Shown: positions 32,085 through 41,139 of the stretch, piece after piece
Layout: each line of letters opens with the position of its first letter
Position numbering within the stretch: position 1 is the first letter of the stretch
Assembly (NCBI GenBank): GCA_031459855.1
Contig: JAVKHP010000001.1
Span: 1,674,429-1,738,428 of the forward strand
Direction: 5' to 3'
Origin: Armatimonadota bacterium
GTDB lineage: Bacteria > Sysuimicrobiota > Sysuimicrobiia > Sysuimicrobiales > Humicultoraceae
Length of the DNA stretch: 64,000 bases
Program-made: the position numbers and the translations under genes
Notes under the pieces: generated by a model
The model's database searches: none
What the model saw: only the letters and a program-made list of their open reading frames with translations
Told to the model about the DNA's origin: nothing

Positions 32085-33002
32085 ATGGACCGGCACAGCG
32101 TCACCTGGGAGGGGAACTTCAACGCCGTGGTCACGCCCTTTGCGGCGGACGGCAGCGTCGATGCAGAGAAGTTCGTGCGCAACTTGACCCTGCTCATCGA
32201 CGAGGGCATCGACGGCTTGGTCGTCACAGGCTGCACGGGCGAGTTCTGGGCGCTTGACCGGCGGGAGCGCATCGAGCTCTACCGGCTGGCCGTCGCGACG
32301 GCCGCGGGCCGGGTGCCCGTGATCTGCGGGACCTCGGCGATCCGCACCTCGGAGGTCATTGAGCTGTCGCGCGCGGCGGAGACGGCCGGCGCCCAGGGCG
32401 TCATGATTACGCCCCCGTTCTACGCGCTGCCCTCGCCGCGGGAGATCGCCGCGCACTACCAGACGATCAGCGACCAGATCGGCCTTCCCATCTTGGTGTA
32501 CAACATCCCCAAGCGGCAGGCGGTGGGGATCGGGCCCGAGCTGCTGCAACGGCTGGCCGATGTGGACAAGGTCGTGGCCATCAAGCAGAGCGCGCCGTCG
32601 TTCGACGACGTGACCCAGGCCGTCGCGCTGGTGGGCGACCGGATCCGCATCTTCGCCGGCCACTCGGTCACGCGCGGCTTCCCGGCGATCGCCATGGGCT
32701 GCGACGGGTACGTCAGCAGCGTCGAGCCCCAGGTGATGGGCCGGGAGGCGATCGAGCTCTTCCGCCTCTCGCGCCGCGGCGACGTCGCGGCCGCGCGGGC
32801 CCTGCAATACCGGTGCATCGCCCTCGACGAGGCGATCCATGGCGTGGGCACCTTCCCAGCGTCACTGAAGGCCGCGATGAACCTGGTCGGCCGGCCGGGC
32901 GGCTATCCCCGCGAGCCCCTGCTCCCGCTGACCGCAGAGGAGCAGCAGCGCCTGGAGCGCGTCCTGACGGCGCTCGGGCTGCTGGCTGCGGTGCCCTCGT
33001 AG
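32085..33002 (+). CDS. Dihydrodipicolinate synthase family lyase, copy 1
   Basis: This 305-aa TIM-barrel class I aldolase starts after GGGAGGAGGAG. VVTGCTGEFWALDRRER corresponds to the G-x-x-G-E loop, ILVYNIPKRQ contains the catalytic Tyr, and KVVAIKQSAPS the Schiff-base Lys. The family covers DapA, N-acetylneuraminate lyase, KDG aldolase and 1-pyrroline-4-hydroxy-2-carboxylate deaminase. Its place among FAD amine oxidases makes a degradative role likelier than lysine synthesis. A second member is at 46035. Confidence 0.88.
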   Translation: MDRHSVTWEGNFNAVVTPFAADGSVDAEKFVRNLTLLIDEGIDGLVVTGCTGEFWALDRRERIELYRLAVATAAGRVPVICGTSAIRTSEVIELSRAAETAGAQGVMITPPFYALPSPREIAAHYQTISDQIGLPILVYNIPKRQAVGIGPELLQRLADVDKVVAIKQSAPSFDDVTQAVALVGDRIRIFAGHSVTRGFPAIAMGCDGYVSSVEPQVMGREAIELFRLSRRGDVAAARALQYRCIALDEAIHGVGTFPASLKAAMNLVGRPGGYPREPLLPLTAEEQQRLERVLTALGLLAAVPS

Positions 33003-33011
33003 GAGGCTGCG

Positions 33012-34139
33012 GTGGACGAGGTCGAGGTCCTGATCGTCGGGGCCGGCGTTGTCGGCGTCTGTACGGCCCTGGAGATGCTCCGCGAGGGCCGGGGGGTCCT
33101 GGTGGTCGAGCGCCGGGAGATCGGCGCCGGCGCGTCGGGCAACAACGCCGGATCGTGCGCGGTGCAGAACAAACTCCCGCCTTTCGTTGCGATTGCGCGG
33201 GAGGCCGTGGCGATCTGGCAGGCGCTGCAGCAGGAACTCGAGCACGACGGCCTCGACCTCGGATACGTGCGCACGGGCGGCCTCCGGCTGGCAGAGACGC
33301 CGGAGGAAGTGAAGGAGCTCAGACAGTCGTACCGGGTGCAGCGGGCCCTGGGCGCTCCGGTCACCTTCATGTCCGGGGACGAGGCCAGGGCGGTGGCCCC
33401 GTACCTGGGGCCCGGCATCGTGGCGGCCAACTGGTGCCCGGAGGACGGGTTCTGCGACGTCCTCCAAGCGATGCGCGTGCTCGCCACGACGGTGCGCCGG
33501 CGCGGCGGCACGATCTGGACCCACACCGAGGTTTCGGCGATCACCCGCGACCGCACGGGTTTCCGCGTGCAGACCTCGCGCGGGCCGGTGCGCGCCGGCC
33601 GGGTGGTGGTCGCCGCCGGCCTGTGGGCGCGCGACTTGGCCACCACGCTGGGCGCTCCGGTCCCGCTGCGGCCGAAGATCAACATCCTGTCGGTCACGCC
33701 GCGGGTAGCCCCGGTGATGCATCACATGATCACGCACGCCTCCCACAGGCTCACAATGAAGCAGCTCCAGGTCGGCACGGTGGTGATCGGCGGCGGCTGG
33801 CAGGGCGAGGGCGACTACCGATCCTACCGCGTCTGGCCGACCTTCCCGCACCTGATGGGGAACTGGCAGCTGGCGGTCCGCGCGGTGCCGGCGCTGGCGG
33901 ACCTGAACATCCTGCGGGCGTGGGCCGGGATCGACGGCCGGTCGCCGGACAACCTGCCGCTCGTCGGGCCGGTACCCGGGCTGCCCGGGGCCTATCTGAT
34001 GGCGTGCTGCCCTGGCGGATGGACGATGGGGCCGTTCATGGCCCGCATGCTCGCGGAGATGATCCGCACGAGGCGCACCCCGCGCGCGGTCGAGCCGTTC
34101 GGCCTGCACCGCTTCGTCGAGACCGGGAGGGGCGCGTGA
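33012..34139 (+). CDS. FAD-dependent oxidoreductase (DAO family), copy 1
   Basis: This 375-aa protein starts at a GTG preceded by TAGGAGG that overlaps the previous stop. The FAD-binding motif is VLIVGAGVVGVCTALEM, followed by RREIGAGASGNNAG and a C-terminal GSPDNLP-type segment (IDGRSPDNLPLVGPVPG) with GGWTMGPFMA. It resembles glycine/sarcosine/D-amino acid oxidases and the HcnC-like beta subunits of D-hydroxyproline dehydrogenase. It probably oxidises a secondary or D-amino acid. Confidence 0.88.
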   Translation: MDEVEVLIVGAGVVGVCTALEMLREGRGVLVVERREIGAGASGNNAGSCAVQNKLPPFVAIAREAVAIWQALQQELEHDGLDLGYVRTGGLRLAETPEEVKELRQSYRVQRALGAPVTFMSGDEARAVAPYLGPGIVAANWCPEDGFCDVLQAMRVLATTVRRRGGTIWTHTEVSAITRDRTGFRVQTSRGPVRAGRVVVAAGLWARDLATTLGAPVPLRPKINILSVTPRVAPVMHHMITHASHRLTMKQLQVGTVVIGGGWQGEGDYRSYRVWPTFPHLMGNWQLAVRAVPALADLNILRAWAGIDGRSPDNLPLVGPVPGLPGAYLMACCPGGWTMGPFMARMLAEMIRTRRTPRAVEPFGLHRFVETGRGA

Positions 34140-35068
34140 TCCAGACCGCGCTCATCTACCAGCCCAGGTTCGGCCCGCTCCTGGCCGAGGAGCTGCGGCG
34201 CCGGGAGCCCGGCCTGGAGGTGCGCCTGGCGGTGCAGCCCGAGCAGGTCGCGGGCCTCATCGGGGAGGCCGACGCGCTGCTGACCACGTCGCGGTTCCCG
34301 ATGGAGGCGCTCGCACAGGCGCGGCGGCTGCGCTGGATTCAGGTCACGGCCGCCGGCGTCGATCACTTCGTCGGGTCGCCGCACCTGCGCTGCGGCGTCA
34401 GGCTGACGCGTCTGGTCGGCACCTTCGGCCCGCGGATGGCGGAGTACGCCTTCGCTTACGCGCTGGCGATCAGCCAGGATGTCGTCCGTGTGTTGCGCCA
34501 GCAGCAGGCGCGGCGTTGGGAGTCGTTCGATCAATGGTGGCTGCTGGGCAGAACGCTGCTGCTCGTCGGGGTGGGAACGATCGGCCGCGCGGTGGGGAAG
34601 GTCGGCCGGGCCTTCGGGATGCGCGTGATCGGCGTGGGCCGGCGCGCCCGGCCAGGGCAGGCGGGCGGGATCAAGGCGGTCTACCCGCGCGAGCGCCTCA
34701 ACGACGCGCTGGCGGCCGCACACCTCATCGTCGTCACCGTGCCGCTGACCGCCCAGACCCGGGGGATGTTCGGCCCCGTCGAGTTCGCGACCATGCGCGA
34801 CGACGCGGTCTTCATCAACATGGGCCGGGGCGCCGTCGTGCAGCAAGACGCGCTGGTCGCGGCGCTGCAGCAGGGCCGGCCCGCGTGGGCCGTGCTCGAC
34901 GTGTTCGAGCAGGAGCCGCTGCCCGCCAGGCACCCGCTCTGGGGCCTGCCCAACGCGATCGTCACCCCGCACCTGGCCGGGCACACACAGCCCCACGAGA
35001 CGCTGGAGGCGTTCTTCGAGAACCTGCGCCGGCTGCGCGCGCGGGGCGGCAGCTACGCCACGCCGTGA
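34136..35068 (+). CDS. D-isomer-specific 2-hydroxyacid dehydrogenase
   Basis: The 310-aa protein starts at a GTG overlapping the oxidoreductase stop (GTGA). The NAD domain has LLVGVGTIGRAVGKVGRAFG. Catalytic residues are the Arg in FINMGRGAVV, the Glu in VFEQEPLP and the His in VTPHLAGHT. It probably reduces a 2-ketoacid or oxidises a D-2-hydroxyacid, in keeping with deamination products from neighbouring enzymes. Confidence 0.88.
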   Translation: MIQTALIYQPRFGPLLAEELRRREPGLEVRLAVQPEQVAGLIGEADALLTTSRFPMEALAQARRLRWIQVTAAGVDHFVGSPHLRCGVRLTRLVGTFGPRMAEYAFAYALAISQDVVRVLRQQQARRWESFDQWWLLGRTLLLVGVGTIGRAVGKVGRAFGMRVIGVGRRARPGQAGGIKAVYPRERLNDALAAAHLIVVTVPLTAQTRGMFGPVEFATMRDDAVFINMGRGAVVQQDALVAALQQGRPAWAVLDVFEQEPLPARHPLWGLPNAIVTPHLAGHTQPHETLEAFFENLRRLRARGGSYATP

Positions 35069-35096
35069 CGCTGTCGAGAGGGTACTAGACGAAGCG

Positions 35097-36419
35097 ATGG
35101 CAATCGAGACCGGACTCCTGGTGGCAGGCGGAGGACCCGCCGGGCTGGCGGCCGCAACCGAGGCTGCAGAGGCGGGCGTCGAGGTTCTGGTGGCCGACGA
35201 GCACCGCACCGCCGGCGGCGTGCTGGCGTGCCTGGGCCAGATGCCGGTGGCGACCGACGCCGGGCCGGCGCCGGCCGCAGACCTGCGGCGCGCGCTGGCC
35301 GACGCCGCCCGCGCGGCCGGCGCCACGATCCTGACCGAGACGCTGGTGTGGGCCGCCTTCGAGGACCTCAGCGCCGGCGTGCTCACGCCCGGGGAGAACC
35401 TGGAGGTCCGCGCGCAGGCGATCGTCGTTGCCGCCGGCGCCGCGGACAGGCCGCTGCCGTTCCCGGGGTGGGAGACGCCGAACGTGCTCAACGCCCAGGA
35501 GGCGCTGCGGCTCGTCTCGTTCCATGACGCGCTGCGCGACCGCATCGCCGTGGTGGCCGGCGCAGGCGGCGCCGGCGTGCCCGTGGCCCTAGCACTGCGC
35601 GCCGGCGGCCTGACGGTCGCCGCCCTCGCGGAGGCAGCGTCGCTGGCCGACGACGAGCGGGCGGCGCTGGCCGGCGCGGGCATCCCAGCCGTCGAGGGTG
35701 CGCGCGTCGCGGCCGCAGAAGGGCAGGAGTACCTCAGAGCGGTCATCCTGCAGCGCAACGGTGAGCGGCGCCGGATCGATGCCGATGTCCTGGTGCTGGC
35801 CACAGGCCGGATGCCGCTCATCGAGCTCCTCGGGGTGGCCGGATGCGCCACGGAGTGGCGGCCGGACCTGGGCGGGTACATCCCGGTGCGGTCGGCGCGC
35901 CTGGAGACCTCGGTCGCCGGCCTGTTCGCCGCCGGCGCGTGCGGCGCTGTCTGCGGGCCGCTCACCGCGGTGGCCGAGGGTCGCCTGGCCGGCGCCGCGG
36001 CGGCACTGCGCCTGGGCCGCGGCAGCGGGGCGCGGGTCGAGGCGCTGGAGCAGGCGCTGGTTCGGGCCAGATCGCAAGAAGCCGCGCAGGTCGCGCGCGA
36101 GATGACCGTGCTGGCGGAACTCGAAGCCGACGCGGTGGCGGCGGCGCTGCGCGATCCCGATCAGATCTTCTGCCGGTGCGAGAAGGTCCCGGTGGCGAAG
36201 GTGCAGGCGGCCATCGAGTGGGGCGCACGCACGGCCGGCGAGGTGAAGCGGCTCACGCGGGTGGGCATGGGCGAGTGCCAGGGCCGGGCCTGCCGGCCGC
36301 TGCTCTCGCGGGCCGTCGCGCAGATCCTGGGTGAGGACATCATCCGCGTCCAGCCCATCACCTACCGGCCGCCGGTGCGTCCCATCCCGCTGGCGGCCCT
36401 GCTGCGGGGGACGGAATGA
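35097..36419 (+). CDS. FAD oxidoreductase with C-terminal [2Fe-2S] BFD-like domain (HcnB/sarcosine oxidase alpha type)
   Basis: This 440-aa protein has an N-terminal dinucleotide-binding motif LVAGGGPAGLAAATEAAEAG, an internal second Rossmann motif (VVAGAGGAGVPVALAL) and an FAD-site ATG-type loop. The C-terminal domain has CRCEKVPVAKV and, 33 residues later, CQGRAC, the four cysteines of a BFD-like [2Fe-2S] site. Such proteins are alpha subunits of heteromeric amine dehydrogenases, for example D-hydroxyproline dehydrogenase or HcnB. The next gene overlaps it by ATGA and would be the beta subunit. Confidence 0.85.
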   Translation: MAIETGLLVAGGGPAGLAAATEAAEAGVEVLVADEHRTAGGVLACLGQMPVATDAGPAPAADLRRALADAARAAGATILTETLVWAAFEDLSAGVLTPGENLEVRAQAIVVAAGAADRPLPFPGWETPNVLNAQEALRLVSFHDALRDRIAVVAGAGGAGVPVALALRAGGLTVAALAEAASLADDERAALAGAGIPAVEGARVAAAEGQEYLRAVILQRNGERRRIDADVLVLATGRMPLIELLGVAGCATEWRPDLGGYIPVRSARLETSVAGLFAAGACGAVCGPLTAVAEGRLAGAAAALRLGRGSGARVEALEQALVRARSQEAAQVAREMTVLAELEADAVAAALRDPDQIFCRCEKVPVAKVQAAIEWGARTAGEVKRLTRVGMGECQGRACRPLLSRAVAQILGEDIIRVQPITYRPPVRPIPLAALLRGTE

Positions 36420-37444
36420 GCCGGCCCACGGCCTACGGGGTCATCGTCGGCTCCGGCATCCGGGGCGCTGGCGCGGCGTACTTCATGGCGCGCAGGGGAT
36501 GGCGCGTGCACGTGGTCGAGGTCGGTGAGGTCGGGGGCGGCACGAGCACCGCCACCAACGCCAACTTGGCGCCGCACAACCGCGACCCGCTCTCGCCCGA
36601 GTTCGGCCTGGCGATGGCGACCGCGGCCATGTACGCGTCGCCGGAAGCCGACTTCAGCGCCGATCTGGAGTTCCGGCGGTGCGGCAGGGTGATGCTGGCG
36701 GAGGACGTAAACCCGCTGCTCGCCGTCGGCGCGTACCTGCGGGCGGTGCGCCGGATGGGCGGTCAGGTGTGGACGCAGACGCCGGCGACCCGCGTCCGCG
36801 TCGAGCGCGGCCGCGTCGTCGAGGTCCAGACGCCGCACGACCCCATCGCCACCGGGCTCGTCATCGACGCCGCCCGCGCGTCGGCGGGCGCGGTGGCGTG
36901 TATGGCCGGCATGCCGTTCGACATCACTCTGGTGTGGGGACAGCTCGTGGTGACCGAGCCGGTGCCGTCGCGCGGCGTCGGGACGTGGAACGAGGCAGCG
37001 GTCGTCCTCCACCACCACGACCGCACCGGGTATGCAGTCCGGTTCCTGGCGACCAGGGTGGCGAGCGGGAACCTGCTGATCGGGCGGTGCGAGCTGGCCG
37101 GCGAGGCGCAACGCCGCGTCATCCTCGAAGCGGTGGCGCCGGTCCTGCGCCGCGGCGTGCGCTTCATCCCGGCCATCCGTGACCTGCGGGTGATCCGCAT
37201 CTTCGCCGGCATCCGGCCCTACAGCCCCGACGAGCGGGCGGCGATCGGCCTGGTGCCCTCCCCGTTGGGGTTCGCGCTGCTGGCGGGGTTCGGCGACAAG
37301 GGCATCGGGCTCAGCGCCGGGACGCGGCTGCTGACGCAGGCGCTCTGCGGCGAGCGGCCCGATCTGCCGCTGGAGCCCTTCGATCCAGCGCGCTTCTCCG
37401 CCCGCGAGCCCCACATCCCCGCGCTCAAAGGAGGCCCGGCGTGA
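36416..37444 (+). CDS. FAD-dependent oxidoreductase (DAO family), copy 2, probable beta subunit
   Basis: This 342-aa protein begins in ATGA overlap with the alpha-type subunit. It has VIVGSGIRGAGAAYFMARRG for FAD binding, EVGGGTSTATNANLAP, and the C-terminal FGDKGIGLSAGTRL. It is shorter than copy 1 and than HcnC (about 400 aa). The likely partnership with the upstream [2Fe-2S] protein gives a two-gene membrane- or quinone-linked amino acid dehydrogenase. No separate small [2Fe-2S] subunit is seen nearby. Confidence 0.82.
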   Translation: MSRPTAYGVIVGSGIRGAGAAYFMARRGWRVHVVEVGEVGGGTSTATNANLAPHNRDPLSPEFGLAMATAAMYASPEADFSADLEFRRCGRVMLAEDVNPLLAVGAYLRAVRRMGGQVWTQTPATRVRVERGRVVEVQTPHDPIATGLVIDAARASAGAVACMAGMPFDITLVWGQLVVTEPVPSRGVGTWNEAAVVLHHHDRTGYAVRFLATRVASGNLLIGRCELAGEAQRRVILEAVAPVLRRGVRFIPAIRDLRVIRIFAGIRPYSPDERAAIGLVPSPLGFALLAGFGDKGIGLSAGTRLLTQALCGERPDLPLEPFDPARFSAREPHIPALKGGPA

Positions 37445-38784
37445 GCCACATCTTCTGGCGGGACCTGCGCGCGACATACCCGACCATCGTGCGCGGCGAA
37501 GGCGTCTACCTGTACGACAACACCGGGCGGCGGTACCTGGACGGGTGCTCCGGCGCGCTCGTCACCAACATCGGCCATGGGGTCGCCGAGATCGCCGATG
37601 CGATGGCCGCGCAGGCGCGCCGGGTGGCCTTCGCGCATATCTCGAACTTCGTTACCGAGCCGGCGCTGCATCTGGCGGCGCTGCTGGCCGAGCGCGCACC
37701 CCAGGGGTTGCGCTCGGTGTACTACGCTTCTGGCGGCTCCGAGGCCGTGGAGACCGCGCTCAAGCTCGCGCGCGCGTACTTCCTCGAGCGCGACGGCGCC
37801 GGGACGCCCAAGCACCTGATCATCGGCCGCTGGCACGGGTACCACGGCAACACGCTGGGCGCCCTGTCCGCGTCGGGGCATTGGCCCCGGCGCCGGCCGT
37901 ACGAGCCGCTGCTGCTGCCCTTCCTGCACATCGAGCCGTGCAACGCCTACCGCCAGCCCTACGGCCCGGACTGCGCCGACTGGGACGTCCGGGCGGCCCG
38001 GGCCCTGGAAGCCGCCATCGTCGAGGCGGGGCCGCAGCGCGTGGCCGCCTTCATCGCCGAGCCCGTGGTCGGCGCGGCGGCCGGCGCGGTCGCGGGCACG
38101 CGGGCGTACTTCGAGGAGATCCGCCGCATCTGCGACCGCCACGACGTGCTCTTCATCGCCGACGAGGTGATGACCGGGTTCGGGCGCACCGGCCGGCAGT
38201 TCGCCATCGAGCACTTCGGCGTGACGCCCGACATGCTGGTGATGGGCAAGGGCATGGCCGCCGGCTACGCGCCGCTGGCCGGCGTGCTGGTGCACGACCG
38301 GATCCGCGAGGTCTTCGCGCGCGGCTCCGGCCGGTTCGTGCACGGCCACACCTACAGCGCGCACCCGGTGGCGTGCGCGGCCGGGTGCGCGGTGCAGGAG
38401 TACATGGACCGGCACCGGCTCGTGTCGCGCGCCGCAGCCCTCGGCCCCGGGGTCTGCCAACGCCTCCAGGTGCTGCGGCGGTGGAGGATCGTCGGCGACG
38501 TGCGCGGGATGGGCATGATGTGGGGGGTCGAGTTCGTCCGCGACCGGGCGACGAAGGAGCCGTTCCCGCGGGCGCTGCGCCTGGTCGAGCAGGTCGTCGC
38601 GGAGACGATGCGGCGCGGGGTCATGGTCTATCCCGGCACCGGTGGCGTCGACGGGGTCAATGGCGATCATCTGCTGGTGGGCCCGCCCCTCACGATCTCT
38701 GAGGCCGAGCTGGACGAGCTCGTCGGAGCACTCGACGAGGCCGTGGGGGCCGTAACTCGGGCCGTCCTGGCGGGGCAGTCGTAG
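37441..38784 (+). CDS. Class III aminotransferase, copy 1
   Basis: The 447-aa PLP enzyme starts at a GTG overlapping the previous TGA. Landmarks are DNTGRRYLDGCSGALVTNIG, YYASGGSEAVETALKLAR, GRWHGYHGNTLGALS, IADEVMTGFGRTG and the PLP Lys in VMGKGMAAGYAPL. The subfamily includes omega-amino acid:pyruvate and 4-aminobutyrate transaminases. Its coupling to amino acid dehydrogenase subunits supports amino-compound degradation. Another class III enzyme lies at 44535. Confidence 0.9.
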   Translation: MSHIFWRDLRATYPTIVRGEGVYLYDNTGRRYLDGCSGALVTNIGHGVAEIADAMAAQARRVAFAHISNFVTEPALHLAALLAERAPQGLRSVYYASGGSEAVETALKLARAYFLERDGAGTPKHLIIGRWHGYHGNTLGALSASGHWPRRRPYEPLLLPFLHIEPCNAYRQPYGPDCADWDVRAARALEAAIVEAGPQRVAAFIAEPVVGAAAGAVAGTRAYFEEIRRICDRHDVLFIADEVMTGFGRTGRQFAIEHFGVTPDMLVMGKGMAAGYAPLAGVLVHDRIREVFARGSGRFVHGHTYSAHPVACAAGCAVQEYMDRHRLVSRAAALGPGVCQRLQVLRRWRIVGDVRGMGMMWGVEFVRDRATKEPFPRALRLVEQVVAETMRRGVMVYPGTGGVDGVNGDHLLVGPPLTISEAELDELVGALDEAVGAVTRAVLAGQS

Positions 38785-38810
38785 AGCGCGCGAAGGGCGG
38801 GGAGCTGAGG

Positions 38811-39341
38811 ATGAGCGGAGGAGCCAACATGCAGCAGACAGGGGCCGCGACAGCGTTTCAGACGGGCACGCGCTGGGCCTCGGGGCGACTGGGCCGGCTC
38901 GTGGTCGTCCGGCTCGCGCCTCGGGAAGACGTGAAGCGGGCGATCGAGGCGATCGCCGAGGCCGAAGGCCTGGCGGGCGCACTGATCCTCGGCGGCGCGG
39001 CCAGCCTGCGCCGCGTCACGCTGCGCAACGTCCGGGTGGCGCCGGAGCGGTGGCCGATCACCGACTCCAACCGCATCTGGACCACGCTTGAGGGCCCGCT
39101 CGAGCTGGTGTCGATCATGGGCAACATCTCGCGGTGGCCCGACGGCCGGCCGTTCGTGCACGCGCACGTCGTGGTCTCGACGGGCCGGCCCGACGGCGTG
39201 GCCTACGGCGGCCACCTGGTGGACGGCGCGGAGGTCCTGACCGCTGGGGAGCTGGCGCTCGCCGAGGTCCTGGAGGTGAGGATGAGGCGTGACCGCGACC
39301 CGGGTACCCTCGGCGAGGAGCTCTTTCCCGACACGACATGA
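38811..39341 (+). CDS. PPC (DUF296) domain protein
   Basis: About 176 aa from ATG 38811; ATG 38829 with GGAGGAG five bases upstream is an alternative start. The single domain matches the PPC fold: LILGGAASLRRVTLRNV, LELVSIMGNISRWPDG, then PFVHAHVVVS and AYGGHLVDGAEV. The conserved His residues in HAH and GGH bind a metal in some homologues. Prokaryotic PPC proteins are stand-alone and of unknown role. Its position just before the RpiR regulator hints at a regulatory or sensing function. Confidence 0.8.
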   Translation: MSGGANMQQTGAATAFQTGTRWASGRLGRLVVVRLAPREDVKRAIEAIAEAEGLAGALILGGAASLRRVTLRNVRVAPERWPITDSNRIWTTLEGPLELVSIMGNISRWPDGRPFVHAHVVVSTGRPDGVAYGGHLVDGAEVLTAGELALAEVLEVRMRRDRDPGTLGEELFPDTT

Positions 39342-39360
39342 CCACGAGGAAGGGATCGCG

Positions 39361-40272
39361 ATGATGAGAGAGAGCGCAACGAAGGCGGCCGCGACGTGGG
39401 AGCCGGCCCGCCCGGCCTACGATGACCTGATCCAGCGCATCCGGGACCGGCTCGACCAGATGAGCAACGGGTACCGGCAGGTTGCCGACTACATCCTTGA
39501 GCACTACGATCGCGCGGCGTTCCTGACCGCGGCGAAACTCGGCCGGACGGTCGGGGTCAGCGAGTCCACTGTGGTGCGGTTTGCCACGGCGCTGGGATAC
39601 GGCGGCTATCCCGAGCTGCAGGGCGTCCTCCAGGAGATTGTCAAGAGTCGACTCACCACCGTCGACCGGGTCATCGGCTCGGCGGACACCCTCGGCTCCG
39701 AAGAAGACATCCTGACGGCCGTGATGCAGGGCGACATCGAGAACCTCAGGCTCACCCTGCGCGATCTGGACCGGAAGGCGTTCCATGCAGCGGTCTCGAT
39801 GCTGCGGGGCGCCCGGCGCATCTTGGTCGTCGGGCTCCGCAGCTCCGCGGCCCTGGCGCTGTTCCTAGGCTTCAACCTCGACTGGATCCTGGGCAACGTG
39901 AAGGTCGCCGGCTTCGTGGCACAGGACGTCTGGGAGCACCTGGTGCACCTGGGCCGGGAGGACGTCGTCGTTGGCATCAGCTTCCCCCGTTACACGAAGG
40001 CCACCGTGCAGGCGCTGGCCGCGGCGCGGGAGCGCAGGTGCAAGATCATCGCGCTGACCGACAGCGTCGTCTCGCCCCTCAGCAAGTACGCCGATGTGGT
40101 GCTCGCGGCGCGCGACACTGTGCCCGCCTACACCGACTCGTTCGTGGCGCCGCTGTCGATCATCAACGCCCTGCTGGCCGCCACGAGCATGGCCGACCGG
40201 GCGCGCACCACGCGCAATCTGCGCCGGCTCGAGGAGCTCTGGAAGGAGTACGGGGTGTATCACCAGCCGTGA
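39361..40272 (+). CDS. MurR/RpiR family transcriptional regulator
   Basis: This 303-aa protein starts at the ATG of MMRESATKAAAT. Residues 20-95 form the RpiR helix-turn-helix domain (MSNGYRQVADYILEH, AKLGRTVGVSESTVVRFATALGYGGY). Residues 130-290 form a SIS domain (RRILVVGLRSSAALALFLGF, VVGISFPRYTKATVQ) that senses a phosphosugar or metabolite. It sits in the middle of the island, between the two catabolic modules, and is the only recognisable regulator there, so it probably controls both. Confidence 0.92.
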   Translation: MMRESATKAAATWEPARPAYDDLIQRIRDRLDQMSNGYRQVADYILEHYDRAAFLTAAKLGRTVGVSESTVVRFATALGYGGYPELQGVLQEIVKSRLTTVDRVIGSADTLGSEEDILTAVMQGDIENLRLTLRDLDRKAFHAAVSMLRGARRILVVGLRSSAALALFLGFNLDWILGNVKVAGFVAQDVWEHLVHLGREDVVVGISFPRYTKATVQALAAARERRCKIIALTDSVVSPLSKYADVVLAARDTVPAYTDSFVAPLSIINALLAATSMADRARTTRNLRRLEELWKEYGVYHQP

Positions 40273-41072
40273 ACGCCGGGGTCGACTACGGCCTGACCGG
40301 GAAGGTGGCCCTGGTCACGGGCGGGAGCCGGGGCCTGGGACGCGCCATCGCCGCGGCGCTGCTGCGCGCCGGCTGCCGCGTGGCGATCGTGTCCCGGAAC
40401 GCCGAGAGCCTGGAGGCCGGCCGCCGGGCGCTGGCGCCGTTGGGCGACGTCGTCGTCGTCCAGGCTGACGTGACCGTGCGGCGGCAGGTTGACGAAGCCG
40501 TGCGCGCGGTGGAGTGCCGGGCCGGGCCGGTGGACATCCTGGTCAACAACGCCGGCGTCACCAGCCGGCGGTCGCTCGCCGAACTGACTGACGATCACTG
40601 GGACGAGGTCATGACCACCAACGTGAAGGCGCTGCTCTTCACCTGCCAGGCGGTCACCCCCTGGATGATGCGGAAGCGGTGGGGCCGCATCATCAACGCG
40701 TCCTCGTACGCTGCCTGGCACCCGCGCCTCAACCGCGGCGTGTACGCGGCCAGCAAGGCGGCGGTCGAGGCGCTGACCCGGGCGTGGGCGGGCGAGCTGG
40801 CGCCTTATGGCATCACGGTGAATGCCTATGCGCCCGGCGACATCGCCACGGACATGATGGCCGACATGCTGGCCGCGGGTGCCGGCGAACTCACCCGGCA
40901 CATCGCGTTGGGACGGATCGGCACGCCCGAGGACGTCGCCGACGCCGTGGCGTTCCTGGCCTCCGAGCGGGCGGCGTACATCACGGGCACGGTGATGGCC
41001 ATTTCCGGAGGCAAATACATCGTTCAGAATCCCTGGGATGCCTGGCCGCAGGCGCCCGGCGCCGGACCGTAG
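40269..41072 (+). CDS. Short-chain dehydrogenase/reductase
   Basis: The 267-aa SDR starts at a GTG overlapping the RpiR stop (GTGA). It has the classical motifs GGSRGLGRAIA for cofactor binding, ILVNNAGVTS, the catalytic Ser in NASSYAAW, Tyr and Lys in YAASKAAVEAL, and ITGTVMAISGGKYI at the end. It would reduce or oxidise a hydroxy/keto intermediate. Overlap with the regulator means they are co-expressed. Confidence 0.9.
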   Translation: MNAGVDYGLTGKVALVTGGSRGLGRAIAAALLRAGCRVAIVSRNAESLEAGRRALAPLGDVVVVQADVTVRRQVDEAVRAVECRAGPVDILVNNAGVTSRRSLAELTDDHWDEVMTTNVKALLFTCQAVTPWMMRKRWGRIINASSYAAWHPRLNRGVYAASKAAVEALTRAWAGELAPYGITVNAYAPGDIATDMMADMLAAGAGELTRHIALGRIGTPEDVADAVAFLASERAAYITGTVMAISGGKYIVQNPWDAWPQAPGAGP

Positions 41073-41139
41073 AGACCGCGCGACCGTCCCCCGAACGGGG
41101 AGACACCGGACGGGGAGATACAGGAGGGGGTGAGGAAGA

